A stretch of DNA of 64,000 bases from Tetrapyrgos nigripes (GCA_013368315.1 JAACJM010000010.1:558001-622000), one strand, 5' to 3'; shown: positions 11,673-23,741, counted from the stretch's first letter. Notes: generated by a model not told the origin, from the letters alone. Translations and numbers: made by a program.

Positions 11673-13161
11673 TCAGGTTTTACAAATTGTCAACCAAGGA
11701 GCCATTATGCCTGTATAAACAGGACCCACATGAGATGTCGTGTCTCAAGATCAATCAGGCAAGCACATACCGTGGATGAACAAACGTTTGCGCAAAGCAT
11801 CATGAGCAACGGAGGTGGTACCTGTGGCAATCTTCCCATCATCTTCGAAAGCCTGTGAGGATAGGTCAGACTTGGTCTTGGGCATACTGCTTGACTACAC
11901 TCACTGTCTCGACCCGGTATTTTTCACCATAGAAAGACCCTGGACCAGTGTTGACGGTAAACTTGACGGCCCGGGTAGGTGACAGCACAGAGGGGTCTTT
12001 CATATACTGAGAGAGGATGTTGGCTTTAACAATGCCTAGCGAAACATTTGGGTCAGATCAAGAATTTTATGGAAGAAAAAGTGAGAATTACCAGCACCCC
12101 AAACCGCGCCTTCTGTGTCGATGGAGAGATTGTCCAAGGGTATATCTAAAAAGCAGTGTTATCAAACAAGGCCGTCGAGACTGACTGAAACTCACCATTG
12201 GAAGAAATAAAATCGGTCAAGACCAAGGAATTATCTTCTTGCCGTTCAAAGACGGAAATACCAGCACCAAAGAAACTGCCCACATAGATAGTGCCATTGG
12301 GAGCTTTGGTAATGCCGTTTGCAGCATGCATCTTGGGCACGACAATTGAACACCCATGTTCGACGTGACAATACCCAACCGATGCGATTGAGGTGAACAT
12401 GTTTCTCAGTCCCTTGAGCTATGCACGAATGGGTTATATAATCAAGTAAGACACTCGATAAAACTCACAGTGCCAGTTTTGTGCGGACCATGGTCATTGG
12501 TAAAGAAGAAACTCTTTCCGTCGGAAAAGCCAGTGACGTCGTTTGGCGTTGTCAGCACTGTAGAATCTTCCACAGTGTTGACATGAGCAAGTGAGCTGCT
12601 GCCTACCCTAGTCTTGAAGATCTCGATGACCGAATCCGCTCCCACGACCTTGGGGTCCTTGCCATCGAGCGGTAGACGATGATTAACGGCGTAGACGTAT
12701 AATTCACTAGGATTGGTGTCGGATGGAACGACGTCCATGCCATGTACGGAAAGACCTCTACCGGAGTTGAAGTTTTCGATCTGAAGACGGGTGACCTTTG
12801 AGGTTGAAGGATCATAAGTAGCAATGTAATCTTCATGGGGATTTTCGTTCAAGATGCCTGCGGCCGGTATCCATTTGAGGCGATTCTCGGGAGTTGAACA
12901 TGCAAGATAGAGTACGCCAGTGGGGTCATGCACGACAATCTCTGTTTGTGACCGCTGAGAAAATGGGATGACAAGAGCGGGAAGACAGAGCTTACTTTCA
13001 CAAGCTTTTAGTTCGGGGACGGTTGTGCAGTCAGTGTTCCCAATAGGTTGCACGACGCGCCAATAACCGATCACTGTGAGTAATGGGACGCCATAGAACT
13101 GGTAGAGGCCAGCGGCGATTGCGACGAGGAGGACGAGGATGGTTATCAGAGTACTGGCCAT
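11673..13161 (-). CDS. Paraoxonase/arylesterase-like six-bladed beta-propeller protein
   Basis: This protein resembles serum paraoxonase/arylesterase-type calcium-dependent lactonases. Seven exons (13161-12996, 12941-12469, 12418-12196, 12145-12092, 12035-11905, 11852-11771, 11710-11673) give 388 aa. Residues 1-22 form a hydrophobic N-terminal signal anchor. Family features are IVVHDPTGVLYLACS, the HGMDVVPS segment, TPNDVTGFSDGKSFFFTNDHG with the Asn/Asp pair typical of calcium ligands, HAANGITKAPNGTIYVGS, and the closing ATGTTSVAHDALRKRLFIHG. The last exon codes only for the final 12 residues (the stretch IMAPWLTICKT and its stop) and lies inside the tandem duplication shared with SSL1. The natural substrate is unknown. 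Its start lies 171 bp from the divergent amidohydrolase start. Confidence 0.88.
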
Positions 13162-13332
13162 GATCAGAATCCACTTGGCCGCGTGTCGTCAGCAGGGTCA
13201 ATGAGATAGACGGTGATGTAGTGGCCGTGGAAACATAAGGATATCGAACTTCAAGCGAAGGCACAGAATTGGCAAGAATTGAGTTACATTTACTTCCAGA
13301 ATCTTAGCCGGAAGCAAACACGTGATACGCGA

Positions 13333-16300
13333 ATGGACAAACTAACTGGACAACCACGTCCGTCTCTTCTGGGCGTGTCGTCTGCTCTGTTTCTTCTCCT
13401 TTTCTTCACAAACATCCTTCCTTATAGCCCGTTTACTAGACCCACCGTTGACGCGTCCCTCCTTTCGCGATGCAAATCGCTGAAGACCCCAGCAGGCCCA
13501 CCGGCCAACTTCCATAGTCGTGTCCAATCAGACCGTTTCGTTCCCGGCACAAGACCTACGCTCATAAAGAACGCAAAGATATGGACAGGTCAAGATAACG
13601 GGATGGATGTCATCCAGGGCGACATTCTATTGGATAAAGGCATCATAATGGAAGTAGGGAGGGTCGCGCATAATGGAAGGGAGGGCTCAAATGTTCTGGA
13701 TGCTCATGGCAGCTGGGTCACACCCGGAATCGTCGACTTGCACTCCCATCTTGGTGTGTATTCAGCCCCGTCCTTGGAAGGAAGTGAGGATGGCAATTCA
13801 ATCAAGGGAACTATCATGGCGTGGGTCCGGGCTGTAGACGGCCTCAACAGTCATGATGATTCTTACAACTACTCCCTCGCTGGTGGTGTCACCACTTCGC
13901 TCATTCTTCCTGGTTCTGCTAATGCTATCGGTGAGTTGTGCGCTACGTTCAGTCATCGTTCAATTCCAACCTTGTCCACGTAGGTGGCCAGGCTTATCCC
14001 ATCAAGCTTCGTAGAACCCATGAACGCACACCGTCTTCGATGCTTCTGGAACCCCCCTATCAAATCAACTCAAGCTTGCCTCCCAATCCTTCTCATATTC
14101 CGTGGCGCCATATGAAACATGCTTGTGGTACGTTCCTTCCTTACAGTATCGTGTTTGGCGCTCATTGCATCCTTTCTCTAAGGCGAAAACCCAAGTAAGG
14201 TGCCATGTACATCATTTATCAGCTAACCTGACATTCTCTAGGTAGTGTGTACTCTGATACCAGAATGGTGTGTCTTTTTCATTTGACATGCTCGATCTAA
14301 CTACTGACTGTCTTAGGATACCCTATGGGCCTTCAGGGATGCGTACAACAAAGCCAGCCAGCTAAAGAAGAAACAGGACGAGTTTTGTGCGCAAGTCGAA
14401 GCTGGTCAAGCTAAAGGTGATTTTCCCGATGACCTTCAATGGGAAAGCCTCGTCGATGTCTTGAGAGGAAGAGTCAAGGCAAGTGCTATATAATGCAGTG
14501 AATCTCCAGCTTTTGACGTGGAGCATCAACTAGGTCAACATACATTGTTATGAAACAGGTAGGACGTGCATCTTGAAGTGTTCTTGATCTGACCATTGGA
14601 CTCGGTCACTAGTCGATCTTGATGCTCTAGTTCGGGTATGTCGCGAACTGATTTCGTCTAGTATGGCAGTCTCATCCCTTTACTCTCAACAGTTGTCCAA
14701 TGAGTTCAAGTTCCCCATAGCAGCTTTCCATCACGCGAGTGAGACGTATTTAGTCCCTGACACGCTCAAACGTGTATATGGTAGGTCGCACCTTAAGTAT
14801 TCCATTCAAGCTTCCAACGCCTTTGTAGGACATCCACCAGCGGTGGCTCTTTTTGCAACCAACGCTCGGTCTGGCTAATTTCATACCCAGATGTGATTCT
14901 TTCTCATTATTGAACAGATACAAGAGAGAAGCCTATAGATCATCCGAGTTTGCTCCCAAAATTTTGTCTGAAAACGGGTTGACTGTTATCATGAAGGTGC
15001 GAGGTCACGTCCTTAGAAACGTTAACGGTAGACTAACGTTCTTTTTAGAGCGACCATTCCGTGCTAAACTCTCGTTTCTTACTTTACGAGGCGCAGCAGG
15101 TTAGACTTTGGAATCTTTAACTTCGCCTTTAACTCAATCTGAACAGGCGCACTACTACGGTCTCCCTAGTAATCTTGCTCTGGCAGCGGTAACGAGCAAT
15201 GCGGCTGAGACGATGGGTAAGCAATTATACGCCTGCAGAGCAAACATCTATAGAATGTTTTTGCAGGAATGGGTCATCGCATTGGCTACGTCAAGAAAGG
15301 CTGGGATGCCGGTGCGTACACAGTCTCTGTCTTGAGTCTGTGACAAATTTGACCGCATAATTTAGACCTTGTCCTCTGGGACAGTCATCCTCTTGCACTA
15401 GGAGCTACCCCGCAGCAAGTATTCATTGACGGCATTCCCCAGATCGAGAAGCCGCACATACACAAGAAATCAGCAGCGTTCCAGCATGTTCCAAAAGTTC
15501 CAGACTTCACCAAGGAAGCCCAGGATGCAATCACATACGATGGCCTCCCTCCTTTGACCTCGTCCTCCACTACACCAAACACCGTTGTATTCACAAATGT
15601 GAAGTCAGTATATACTCGTTCTGCTGGCGCTGTGGAAGCGTCGTTCTTCGTTCAGGATGAAAGCGCGTACGGCGTTGTCGTTGTCCGCAATGGAAAGATA
15701 ATCTGCACCGGCACGGAAAGTGCTTGCTTGACGAACTCGGTGTTGGATGATCCCGAGGTAATCTATGTTGATCTCAAAGGAGGTCCGTCCTATTTTTTTC
15801 ACAGTAGCTGCATCTGGTCTAACTTTAGAACTAGGTTCTCTGTCGCCTTCGCTAGTCACTTTTGACTCACCTCTTGGTCTCAGCAACATTGATCAGGAGG
15901 ATAGCACTAATGATGGAATGGTTCTTGATCCACTCCTGCAAAACCTTCCCAAGGTCCTTGGTGATGATGCGCTCGTACGTGCCGTAGATGGCTTGGAGTT
16001 CCAGACCAGGGATGCACTGTAAGTACCACTCATCATTCTAGACTTTGTTCCTAATTAGTAATATTTTTGCCTCCAGCCTGGCTTATCGATCAGGCGTCAC
16101 TTTAGCCGTGACCGCACCAAGCCACAGAAGCTTTTACAGTGGCCTAGCCACTTCGTTTTCCACTGGTTCATCCCACAAGCTGGAGCCTGGCGCCGTCGTA
16201 CAGGAGGTCACCGGTCTCCATGTGTCGGTTAGACATTTCGGTACTCCCAGTGTAAGCACACAAATAGCGGCTCTTCGTCGTCTCCTCCTTGATCCCAAAG

Positions 16301-16926
16301 GCAAATGGTTCGAAGTCCTCGAGGGTCGTATACCACTTGTCGTCGAAGCACACTCTGCTGATATAATAGCAACGCTCGTTTTACTGAAAAGAGAAGTCGA
16401 GCGAGAGACTGGAAACAGAATTCGACTTACCATTACAGGAGCATCAGAGGCACACATTCTGACTAAAGAACTCGGTGAAGAAAACGTCGGTGTAATCTTG
16501 AACCCTGCACGTCCTTTCCCTTTCTTCTGGGAAGATAGAAGGATTTTGCCTGGCCCTCCTCTCACAGAGCATAGTGCGGTTACCAAGCTAATGGAGCACA
16601 ACGTCACTGTTGGGATAGGTATACAGGAAATCTGGGACGCTAGGAATTTGAGGTTTGACGTTGCATGGGTCAGTTCTCTCGAGGTCTTACGAGTGACCGA
16701 CGGCTGAAATATCCTATTTTCATAGGCATCGCTGGAGGCGGATGGCAAGATAAGCAAAGAACAGGCTATCGCTATTGGCTCGATTAATCTTGAGAACCTA
16801 CTTGGTTTGGATGTGCAGACGGAAGGGTCAGACATCGTTGCAACCATGGGAGGTGATTTGCTGGAGATGAGTGCGAAAGTCGTAGGCATTGTCTCTCCTA
16901 GCAGACGATTAGTAGATCTCTTTTAG
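13333..16926 (+). CDS. Membrane-anchored amidohydrolase-superfamily protein
   Basis: This is a large composite metal-dependent hydrolase of a fungal amidohydrolase family. The chosen start, ATG 13333, places a hydrophobic anchor at about residues 14-30 (SALFLLLFFTNILPYSPF). The first hydrolase half has the urease-like beta-sandwich (LIKNAKIWTGQDNG ... GDILLDKGIIMEVG), then the metal-binding strand TPGIVDLHSHLG and LAGGVTTSLILPGSAN. Later exons give VNIHCYETVDLDALVRL, AAFHHASETYLVPD, KSDHSVLNSRFL and NPAxxLGMGHRIGYVKKGWDADLVLWDSHP-type features (WDADLVLWDSHPL is visible). A second, more divergent amidohydrolase-like half follows to the stop (AYRSGVTLAVTAP, IPLVVEAHSADIIATL). There are at least ten introns of about 50 nt; I traced the reading frame but not every junction. 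Substrate unknown. Confidence 0.85.
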
Positions 16927-17086
16927 CGGATAGAAGTAGTGTATATACATAGTATGGTATGTATCTAGTCTGTATTATTCAAAGTCCACGTACACTAGCA
17001 AATTTGTGTCCTCAAAAGACGCCTCTACAACACGCACTCCAATGCTCTTCAAAATGGCTCGCCTCTTCAACACCCAAATCTACTTA

Positions 17087-19660
17087 TCAGGCTTTCTTTG
17101 CAAAATACTGTTCCATTTTCTTCGTTTTGGTCCGCGCAGTTGATTTGAGGGCACTGTCCCTCTGATAGTGAATTCGCAGTGAGAGGTTCTTCAAGACAGC
17201 CTTTGTACGTGAGCGTTCCAGCCTAGTTCCACGAGTGTCATCTACAAGAAACAGAAACCGCGTCAGACTCGGTAACAAGATGGTAAGCAGAATGAAACAT
17301 ACTGATTTTTGTGTGTACGGCTTCAATACTCTTCCACAACGACATTAGAGGGGTATCAGTATCAGGCTTTTCCACCGACGGCTTGCTAGGACTGTTCATA
17401 ACAGAATGCGATGGCTGGCTGTCACCAGCAGAAATTTCTTCATGCATGTACATTGAGATGTCTGATAGAGCTATATCAAGCAGTTGAGCATGATATTCCA
17501 TCTCATGATAATTTGCATCTTGGTCAATTTTAAAGACATTGCGTGCACCGATAGTCCCCGAGGAAGAGATATACGCCGAGAGGCCCCTTAAGGGTAGGCT
17601 GTCTGCGTAATGTTCCTGTTGCAAGATGGAGATTTCAGTTTTGATTCTTTCAAATAAGAACCGAAAAGTATTCCTACCGACGCAATCTCTGTCTGTCCAG
17701 CAATGCATGCATATGCAAGCCATCTGGCGATGCGAATAGTACGACCAACACCACTAGCTAGTAAGGATACCGCACGAACTTGATTGACCGCTGCCGTGAG
17801 GCTGATGTATTTGAGAATCTTGTTGCAGATAGCGATTTCCTGAAAGCACTATTGTACGAGATGGCACATATGATTTGACAAGAACTTACCGATTGCTTGG
17901 AGTCCTCTCCTTGTATCGAGCGACAAATTTTGTCCAAACATAGCATAATATCTCTGTTCAGCGACGGAGACGTTGAAGCATCCAGCGCAATAGCGACGAT
18001 CATGAGAGTGATATCGGGTATGTCATTGTGGTCCAACAAGTGAGAGCTATAGACAGAACTTAGAATAACATGAGTGCTCAGATCAAAGGTATCATACCAT
18101 GCGCAGACACCAAGCAGTGCCGTCAACCGTGAAATGATAAACTCTTTCTCTTGAACATTTCGGGTTCTTGAGCAGTGAACGACCGATTGCGACGAAGAGA
18201 AGGATAAATTTGGCAACTGCGTATTTGCTCCAAAACCAGTGACGACGTTCCAAACCAAGGCAAATGTAATTCCAGGACCCAAGCGACTGAGACTCCAACG
18301 ATTTAGCAGTGCATAAAAAGCGGCTTGGCTCAGAGACCCAGAAGCGCGAGCGAGAGCTGAAGAAAAATTAGTGGTTATGACCATGCGGTCAACTGGTTCA
18401 ACTAACCTAGATCACATACGTGCTCAATCACACCAGGTCTTTGAACGTCAAGATCGGTGAGGAAACCTGAATTGAGCAGGAAGGTAGCTTGGGCATCGTC
18501 TGCAGAAATCAATACATGTAAGGATGAGAAGTTGAGAAACTCACCGTGGTTCTGCAGCGCATCGTGAAGGCACCGTAAAATGGGATACTTGCATAAATCA
18601 CCAAAGTCAGGAGGTGGCGGTTTAGCTTCAAAGTCCATGCTGTCTTGCGCTTCGGTCCAAAAAGGAAGACCAAGCTTGCTTTCCTCCTGACGATCTTCCT
18701 GACTTCGTTCCCTTTCAGTGTCGATGATACTCTTAATAGCGCCATTGGAGTTCCCGTAAAGTCGACGCTCGTCGTCGGCGTCAAACTGTTCTTCAAAGCT
18801 ATCAGATCCCAGTAAAGCACCTTCGTCATCCAAATCATCAGCATCCTCTTGGTCCATTTCCGGCCTCATGAGATCTTTTCCAGAAGCAGTACATTCGGCA
18901 CGACGACGCGTTTCAACGTCTCTCCCACCCTTGTCTTTTTGTACCTCCTTGAGAAGCTCGGCCATGGGATCATACTTTCTTCGGCCATGCTTTGTGACAC
19001 TCGCCGCAACCTTGTCATTTGCCGGGCTATGAGTTTTCGGCGGTTTGGGGGCTCGCAAATTGTAGCGATTAGTCGATGAAACGGTGCTGACGCTGTGACA
19101 GAAACGTAAGGAGAAGCAGTAATACAGAATGAGGTGACGCACGCGTCCTGTTTCAGTTTTGAAACCACTAGCATGAGATCAGTCATGTCGTCGTCAGAAT
19201 CGGAAAGAGTATCCTTGAATTCGGACTCGTCGTCGTCGTTCATTTGAGCAGCGACAGCCTCTGCGGCCTTGGCTCTGATGCTAGCGAGTACCTGGGCTGT
19301 TTTTGCCTCGACGGTGAGAGCCTGGATAGGAGACGCGGATCTGCCCCGTTCTGAAGGTGGGGGTGTGAGGTGCTTGTAGGACAGTGGTGTTCGCTGTGAT
19401 GATGGAACGGAGGAGAGTAACGCGTCGTCGAGGGCAGCGGTGGTGTATGGCCTCGAAGGCGCGATGGACTCTTCATCTGAGACACTGCCTGGGATTGAGA
19501 AGTCGTCTGAAGTAGGAGGCTCTGGGGAAGAAAGACGCGATTTTTTCGAGACTTTTTGGGGAGACGAAGGAGTTGGAAGCTTGCGTTTTGGTGGCATCTG
19601 GATAAAGTAGTCTGCAATGGACTTTGACTTTACAGGAGGCGCGGTTTTCTTCTTGGACAT
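17087..19660 (-). CDS. Possible CANIN-domain (Nse6/SLF2-like) Smc5/6-associated protein
   Basis: The assignment is tentative. Exons include 19660-19143, 19092-18545, 18499-18407, 18356-18098 and 18046-17890, plus three further exons to the stop at 17087. The N-terminus is basic, Ser/Pro-rich and NLS-like (MPPKRKLP, KKSRLSSPE) with SIADYFI, which resembles a PCNA-interacting peptide. Acidic repeats follow, and then a helical region beginning LGLPFWTEAQDSMDFEA, with LLNRWSLSRLGPG and LTALLGVCAC helices. This layout (disordered basic N-terminus, then an alpha-solenoid) fits fungal CANIN-domain proteins related to S. pombe Nse6 and human SLF2. I cannot confirm the domain by eye. The C-terminus ends in a basic TKTKKMEQYFAKKA tail. 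The element GACGCGTGAC lies 22 bp upstream of the start. Confidence 0.6.
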
Positions 19661-19682
19661 GGTCAAAACACAAATTGCACGC

Positions 19683-19692
19683 GACGCGTGAC
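19683..19692 (-). promoter_or_regulatory. ACGCGT-type promoter element
   Basis: GACGCGTGAC on the + strand, read GTCACGCGTC toward the gene, 22 bp upstream of the start codon at 19660. It is one of at least five [C/T]ACGCGTC elements at a similar distance from start codons in this window. ACGCGT is also the core of the MBF (MluI cell-cycle box) site. Confidence 0.5.
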
Positions 19693-19852
19693 CACGATAA
19701 AACTCAAAGTCTACTACTTAAAATCGTAATGGCAACTCTACCTAACTAGTGTACGTATCGCATCGCACACGTTCGCCGAAACTGATAGAGATGACGAAGA
19801 TCCTCATTGTATGAGATGAACTACAATAATATTACACCACTTTTCACCCATT

Positions 19853-21006
19853 TCAGGTAGTAGAGGCAGCTGTTCGTGACATCAGAGAGTTCAAAATTAA
19901 TGCCAACCCGCTCATCTGGTTGGACTGCAAGAGCGACACATTAATCTCTAAATTGAGCATTGTGCCATTTGCAGAAGAACCACGAAGGACTGCGGGAGGA
20001 GGGGGTTGACCGTCTGTAGGTACTGATGCAGCGGGAACAGGTGTGATACCCAGCTGATTAAGGGCTGGTAAGGAGGCGACAGGAAGCTGGACAGGGATAG
20101 GAACGCCTGTTTGGTAAGGGGTGTAATTGGTAGATGCGGGAGTTGTTGACGGGGGTTGAACGCCGTATGCTTGAGCGTAAGTATAGGCAGGATAGCCTCG
20201 ATAATACGGGGCCGCAGTGTTTGACTGGGATTGAGAGAGGTAATAAGGACGCGTAGGGTTGGCGGCTGCTCGTTTCTCCCGTTCCAACCTTTCGAGTTCT
20301 GAACGGACTGAACGAACCTCGGTGTTCAGTAACGCCAAGTCAGCGCGGTCGGCTTCAATAATCGCCTGGGTGAGGACAATCGTTTGATCGTGAGGAGAAG
20401 GTTCCTTCATGTAAAGTATAAGAACAAGAGAATATCAGAGACAACTCATATTACACACCCGACCCGACCTGATTCTAGCCTTGCGAAACCGCTCCATAAG
20501 TCTACGTCGTCGTTTGGCACATTCAAGAGCAAATTTGGTTTCTGGACAATCTCAGGATACAGATGAAGCCCAGAAATTAAACCCACAAACCTTTGATTTC
20601 TTGCTCTTCTTGAGACAATGCCTTCGTTTTGCCTTTGCGATCCGGGGACGTCAGGAGATCTTCGTGAGGTTGCAGAAAAACATGGAAGGGAAGAAGTCGG
20701 TTTATGGCGTCATATTTATCTGTGAAGGGAGTTTCCACGTCGGGAAAACGAACAAGAGCATGGTCTGAAGCTAATCGCTGCGAGACTCTAGAAAAAACGG
20801 TATTTGAAAGAATGGAGTGAAAAGGAGGAAGAGATGGTGTACCTTGCTGAAGTAGCAGCTATGATTTGGTCCTCCTCGGGAGTTCGAATCTTCTTGCGGG
20901 GCTGGGGTGGATTGTGAAGATTCCAATGAGCTGGTGGACGCCAGGTGGAAGGGCCAGCAGCTGGATTGGAGAGAGGCTGATAGTCAGTAGAAGAGGTGGT
21001 CGACAT
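19853..21006 (-). CDS. GLTSCR1 (BICRA)-domain protein
   Basis: Four exons (21006-20843, 20787-20591, 20541-20459, 20404-19853) give 331 aa. Residues about 55-120 carry the GLTSCR1 conserved region: PFTDKYDAINRLLPFHVFLQ, with the RLLPxHVF core. In animals this domain defines the BICRA/BICRAL subunit of the non-canonical BAF remodeller; a chromatin role in this fungus is inference. A basic KRRRRLMERFRKARIRSGR stretch, a coiled coil (DLALLNTEVRSVRSELERLE) and a Tyr/Pro-rich tail follow. The start codon is only 55 bp from the divergent SMD3 start, so the two share a promoter. Confidence 0.8.
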
Positions 21007-21028
21007 GTGTGATTCAGATAAGCCACCA

Positions 21029-21038
21029 GACGCGTGAC
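21029..21038. promoter_or_regulatory. ACGCGT-type element in a 55-bp bidirectional promoter
   Basis: GACGCGTGAC lies midway between the divergent GLTSCR1-domain and SMD3 start codons, 22-23 bp from each. It is identical over ten bases to the element at 19683. Confidence 0.5.
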
Positions 21039-21061
21039 TTGAATCCTTCCTCCTCGCACAA

Positions 21062-21659
21062 ATGGCTGGTCTTGGTGTCCCCGTCAAACTCCTCCACGAA
21101 TCTCTCGGCCATGTCATCACCGTCGAGCTCAAAACAGGCCAGCTCTATCGCGGAAAACTCGCAGAAGGTCCCTCCTTTTCCCCCGTCTTCTTCTTCTCTG
21201 CTCATCTCCCTCCACAGCTGAAGACAACCTGAACATTGCTCTCAAGGATATAACCGTCACAGGCAGGGATGGGCGCGTATCGCAGTTGGATCAGGTGTAT
21301 ATCCGAGGCAGTATGGTCCGTTTCTTCATTGTCCCAGACATGCTGCAGAACGCTCCTATGTACGTGCTTTTTTTTTCTCAACCGATTTCATTTGCTGATC
21401 TTTGTTGCAGGTTCAAACGAGTCGGTCCAAATGCAATGAGGGGAAGAGGTATTGGTACGGCTCGTGGACGGGCGACCATCATGCGAGGTACGTTAACTAC
21501 AAGGCTACCATATACTCTCACTGACGCGTCTCGATTCTTTTACAGCAAACGGTATGTGGATAACTTGTTATATGTTTATACAATATTTGCTGACGTGCTC
21601 TTCTAGCTCGTCGTGGACGTGGGGTGGCACCTACAACTTCACGAGGAATTCGACGATAG
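21062..21659 (+). CDS. SMD3: Small nuclear ribonucleoprotein SmD3
   Basis: This is a core spliceosomal Sm protein. Five exons (21062-21167, 21218-21359, 21411-21487, 21546-21551, 21607-21659) give 127 aa. Sm motif 1 is [20 protein letters not shown] and Sm motif 2 is [18 protein letters not shown], followed by an Arg/Gly tail ([30 protein letters not shown]). Exon 4 is a 6-nt micro-exon (caaacg) that completes the conserved RANARRGRG stretch; skipping it would stay in frame and remove two residues. The first intron has a weak donor (gtccct). Identity is secure. Confidence 0.96.
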
Positions 21660-21862
21660 CTGAAGTTGACCTAGTGTTTCGGTTTCTGCTCACTACTCGA
21701 TGTATGTAAGATAGAAAGCATTCGTCCACTAAAAATCCATATCTGGACAATCCTTTTGCGAATGGCGATCTATTAGTAGCATGTATGTTACAATAATAAT
21801 GTGCGTTGAAATCAAGGGCATATACAAAAGGCATTAGAACCTTGAATCCTGTGTCTAGTACT

Positions 21863-23741
21863 TTACCGTGCCTCACTCCATGCTCCAAATTCTTCATTAT
21901 CCCTGAATGTCGTTCTGGAGTGCGGGCGATCATCATCCTGTGGTTCAACATCGTCACCATCCCCATTTATGAGTCCATGCCCTTCTTCGCCGTGGGCCTC
22001 AAAGCGACTGGTACTCCGGGCAGCAGCACTGTGTCTCTGAGACTGCAGCGGATGTTGATGATGATCAATGTCTTCATCATCTCCTTCGTCATCATCGCTT
22101 GCGTTTCCTACACCCCACAATGTCTGCTCCTCTCCATTGCCATGCTCATCCGATGGTCCTTCATCGTCACTGTCAGGGTCTACTTTCCCAATGGACGACG
22201 TCTTCGCATTTCTCTTGCGCACCCTGGACAGAGGTACCGAGGACGACACAGTAGCGGATTTGACAGCACCAGGCTCTGGCTTCTTATGAGTCAAGAGCAC
22301 GACACCAGATATCAGTATCAAGATGGACACAAAGATGAGGAAGAGTGTCCATGATTTATAAGCGTCCACTTCGTCGTTGAAAATCTACATTTACAAGCCA
22401 GTTAGCGTTGACACAAAAGAATGTAATTGGTGACTTGCCAAAGAATTGAGAAATCTAGTAAGAATCATAATAAATCAGTATCTACGTAACATCAGTTCGA
22501 TCAGTTCGACAACGCACCCTGTAGCAGTGTAGACGCCATAGAAGACAGGGACTACAAGCGTGGAGTCGTACACTTTCAAACCACGGTTGAGGCAGATGAT
22601 CTGAAGCACAGCGGTAGATGCCAGGAGCACTATGGTAAAGATGGGAGCGGCATGACCGAATTGATTTCCAGGGTTTTCGTGAGATAGAGAACCAGAGAGC
22701 AATTTGACTATAGCTTTGGCAAAAACCTGCGCGAAAGCAAAATGAGCAGGGTTGCTAGACCAGAATAATTCAAACATACCAGAGTTCCTCCAGCAAGCCC
22801 ACCACCTGCACAGGCCCAACCTATTCCCAACGTCCACGCAATAGTCTTGTCATCCTTTGCGGCGGTCCACAGCTCTAGCCACTGCCCTAGCTTCGTCATC
22901 ATATTTTGCCATGTCCGTCGAACAGCTGAGAGAACTCCTCTACTCGATTTTCTGCCAGGTGTACCGTCACTGGGTAGATTATACCCGGCAAAGGGCACTG
23001 AGCTAATGTCCGCTCTTGCAATCAACACAGCGTCCAGCTGATAGGTGCATAGGAGGAGGAGAAGTAATGCGAATGTCATGAAGAAAAAGTAGGCCAGCCA
23101 ACCGCCCCTTCTCCAAAGGTAAGTCAAATGCGCGACGTCGGTTTCAGCAGCGAGCCCACTGTTGATGGAGCCGAAAGCGACTATGCCAATTACACCAAGG
23201 ATGACGATGATGGTACCCTGGAGTAAAGTCTGAACGATGGAACCTAGCCAGTTGTAGAAACACGCACGTATATGTCTGTGCTCGTGACAGGAGTACCAAC
23301 GAGAAATCGAGCAAATAAAAAGTTGAAGACGAGAGATGTGGACCCGAGAGGTGCGACATATTCTAAGAATTGGAGTGAGTGATTTTGGTTTCCAAGAATC
23401 CGAACATGACTTGCCAGCACGCATGTATTCGAGGGCCAGAGTGCTCCCAATTAGTTGAGACAGAATGTAAAGCAACATGCCTAGTAACCACAGCGGTCGC
23501 AGCCAGTCTTTTCTTCGATTGGCTTTTGGAATAGCGTTCGTCCGGACCTGAAAGGGAACGGTCAGAGTGGTGAGACATGAGCGGCATAACGACATACATG
23601 ATCAAGTTTCGTGAGGTTGAGACCTGCGGCGTTCAATATAGAAGCTACTAAGATAATAGAGAGACCGATGATGAAACCAATGACGGGATTGAGATGGTGA
23701 GGAGTCTGAGGGGGTATATCTGAAGAGCTGGGATCGTCCAT
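21863..23741 (-). CDS. NIPA-family magnesium transporter
   Basis: This is a membrane magnesium transporter of the NIPA (DUF803) family, a drug/metabolite-transporter fold. The N-terminal helix is NPVIGFIIGLSIILVASILN, with NLTKLDHV after it. About nine membrane segments are spread over eight or so exons, including GTIIVILGVIGIVAFGSIN, GWLAYFFFMTFALLLLLL, GLAGGTLVFAKAIVKLLSGS and VYDSTLVVPVFYGVYTATG (last two family hallmarks). A charged cytosolic tail of about 150 residues, rich in Asp/Glu and His, ends the protein. The element GACGCGTGAG lies 40 bp upstream of the start. Individual splice sites were not all checked. Confidence 0.9.

Noticed and set aside
12603..12836. Second minus-strand frame with protein-like look
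   Set aside because: Shadow frame of the paraoxonase-like exon 2; the main frame explains the sequence.
16134..16889. 251-codon open frame on the minus strand opposite the amidohydrolase
   Set aside because: The plus strand carries conserved amidohydrolase sequence here; the antisense frame is Ser-rich with no family features.
22068..22289. Ser-rich plus-strand frame
   Set aside because: Antisense of the acidic Asp/Glu tail of the NIPA-family protein; such tails always give Ser-rich antisense frames.
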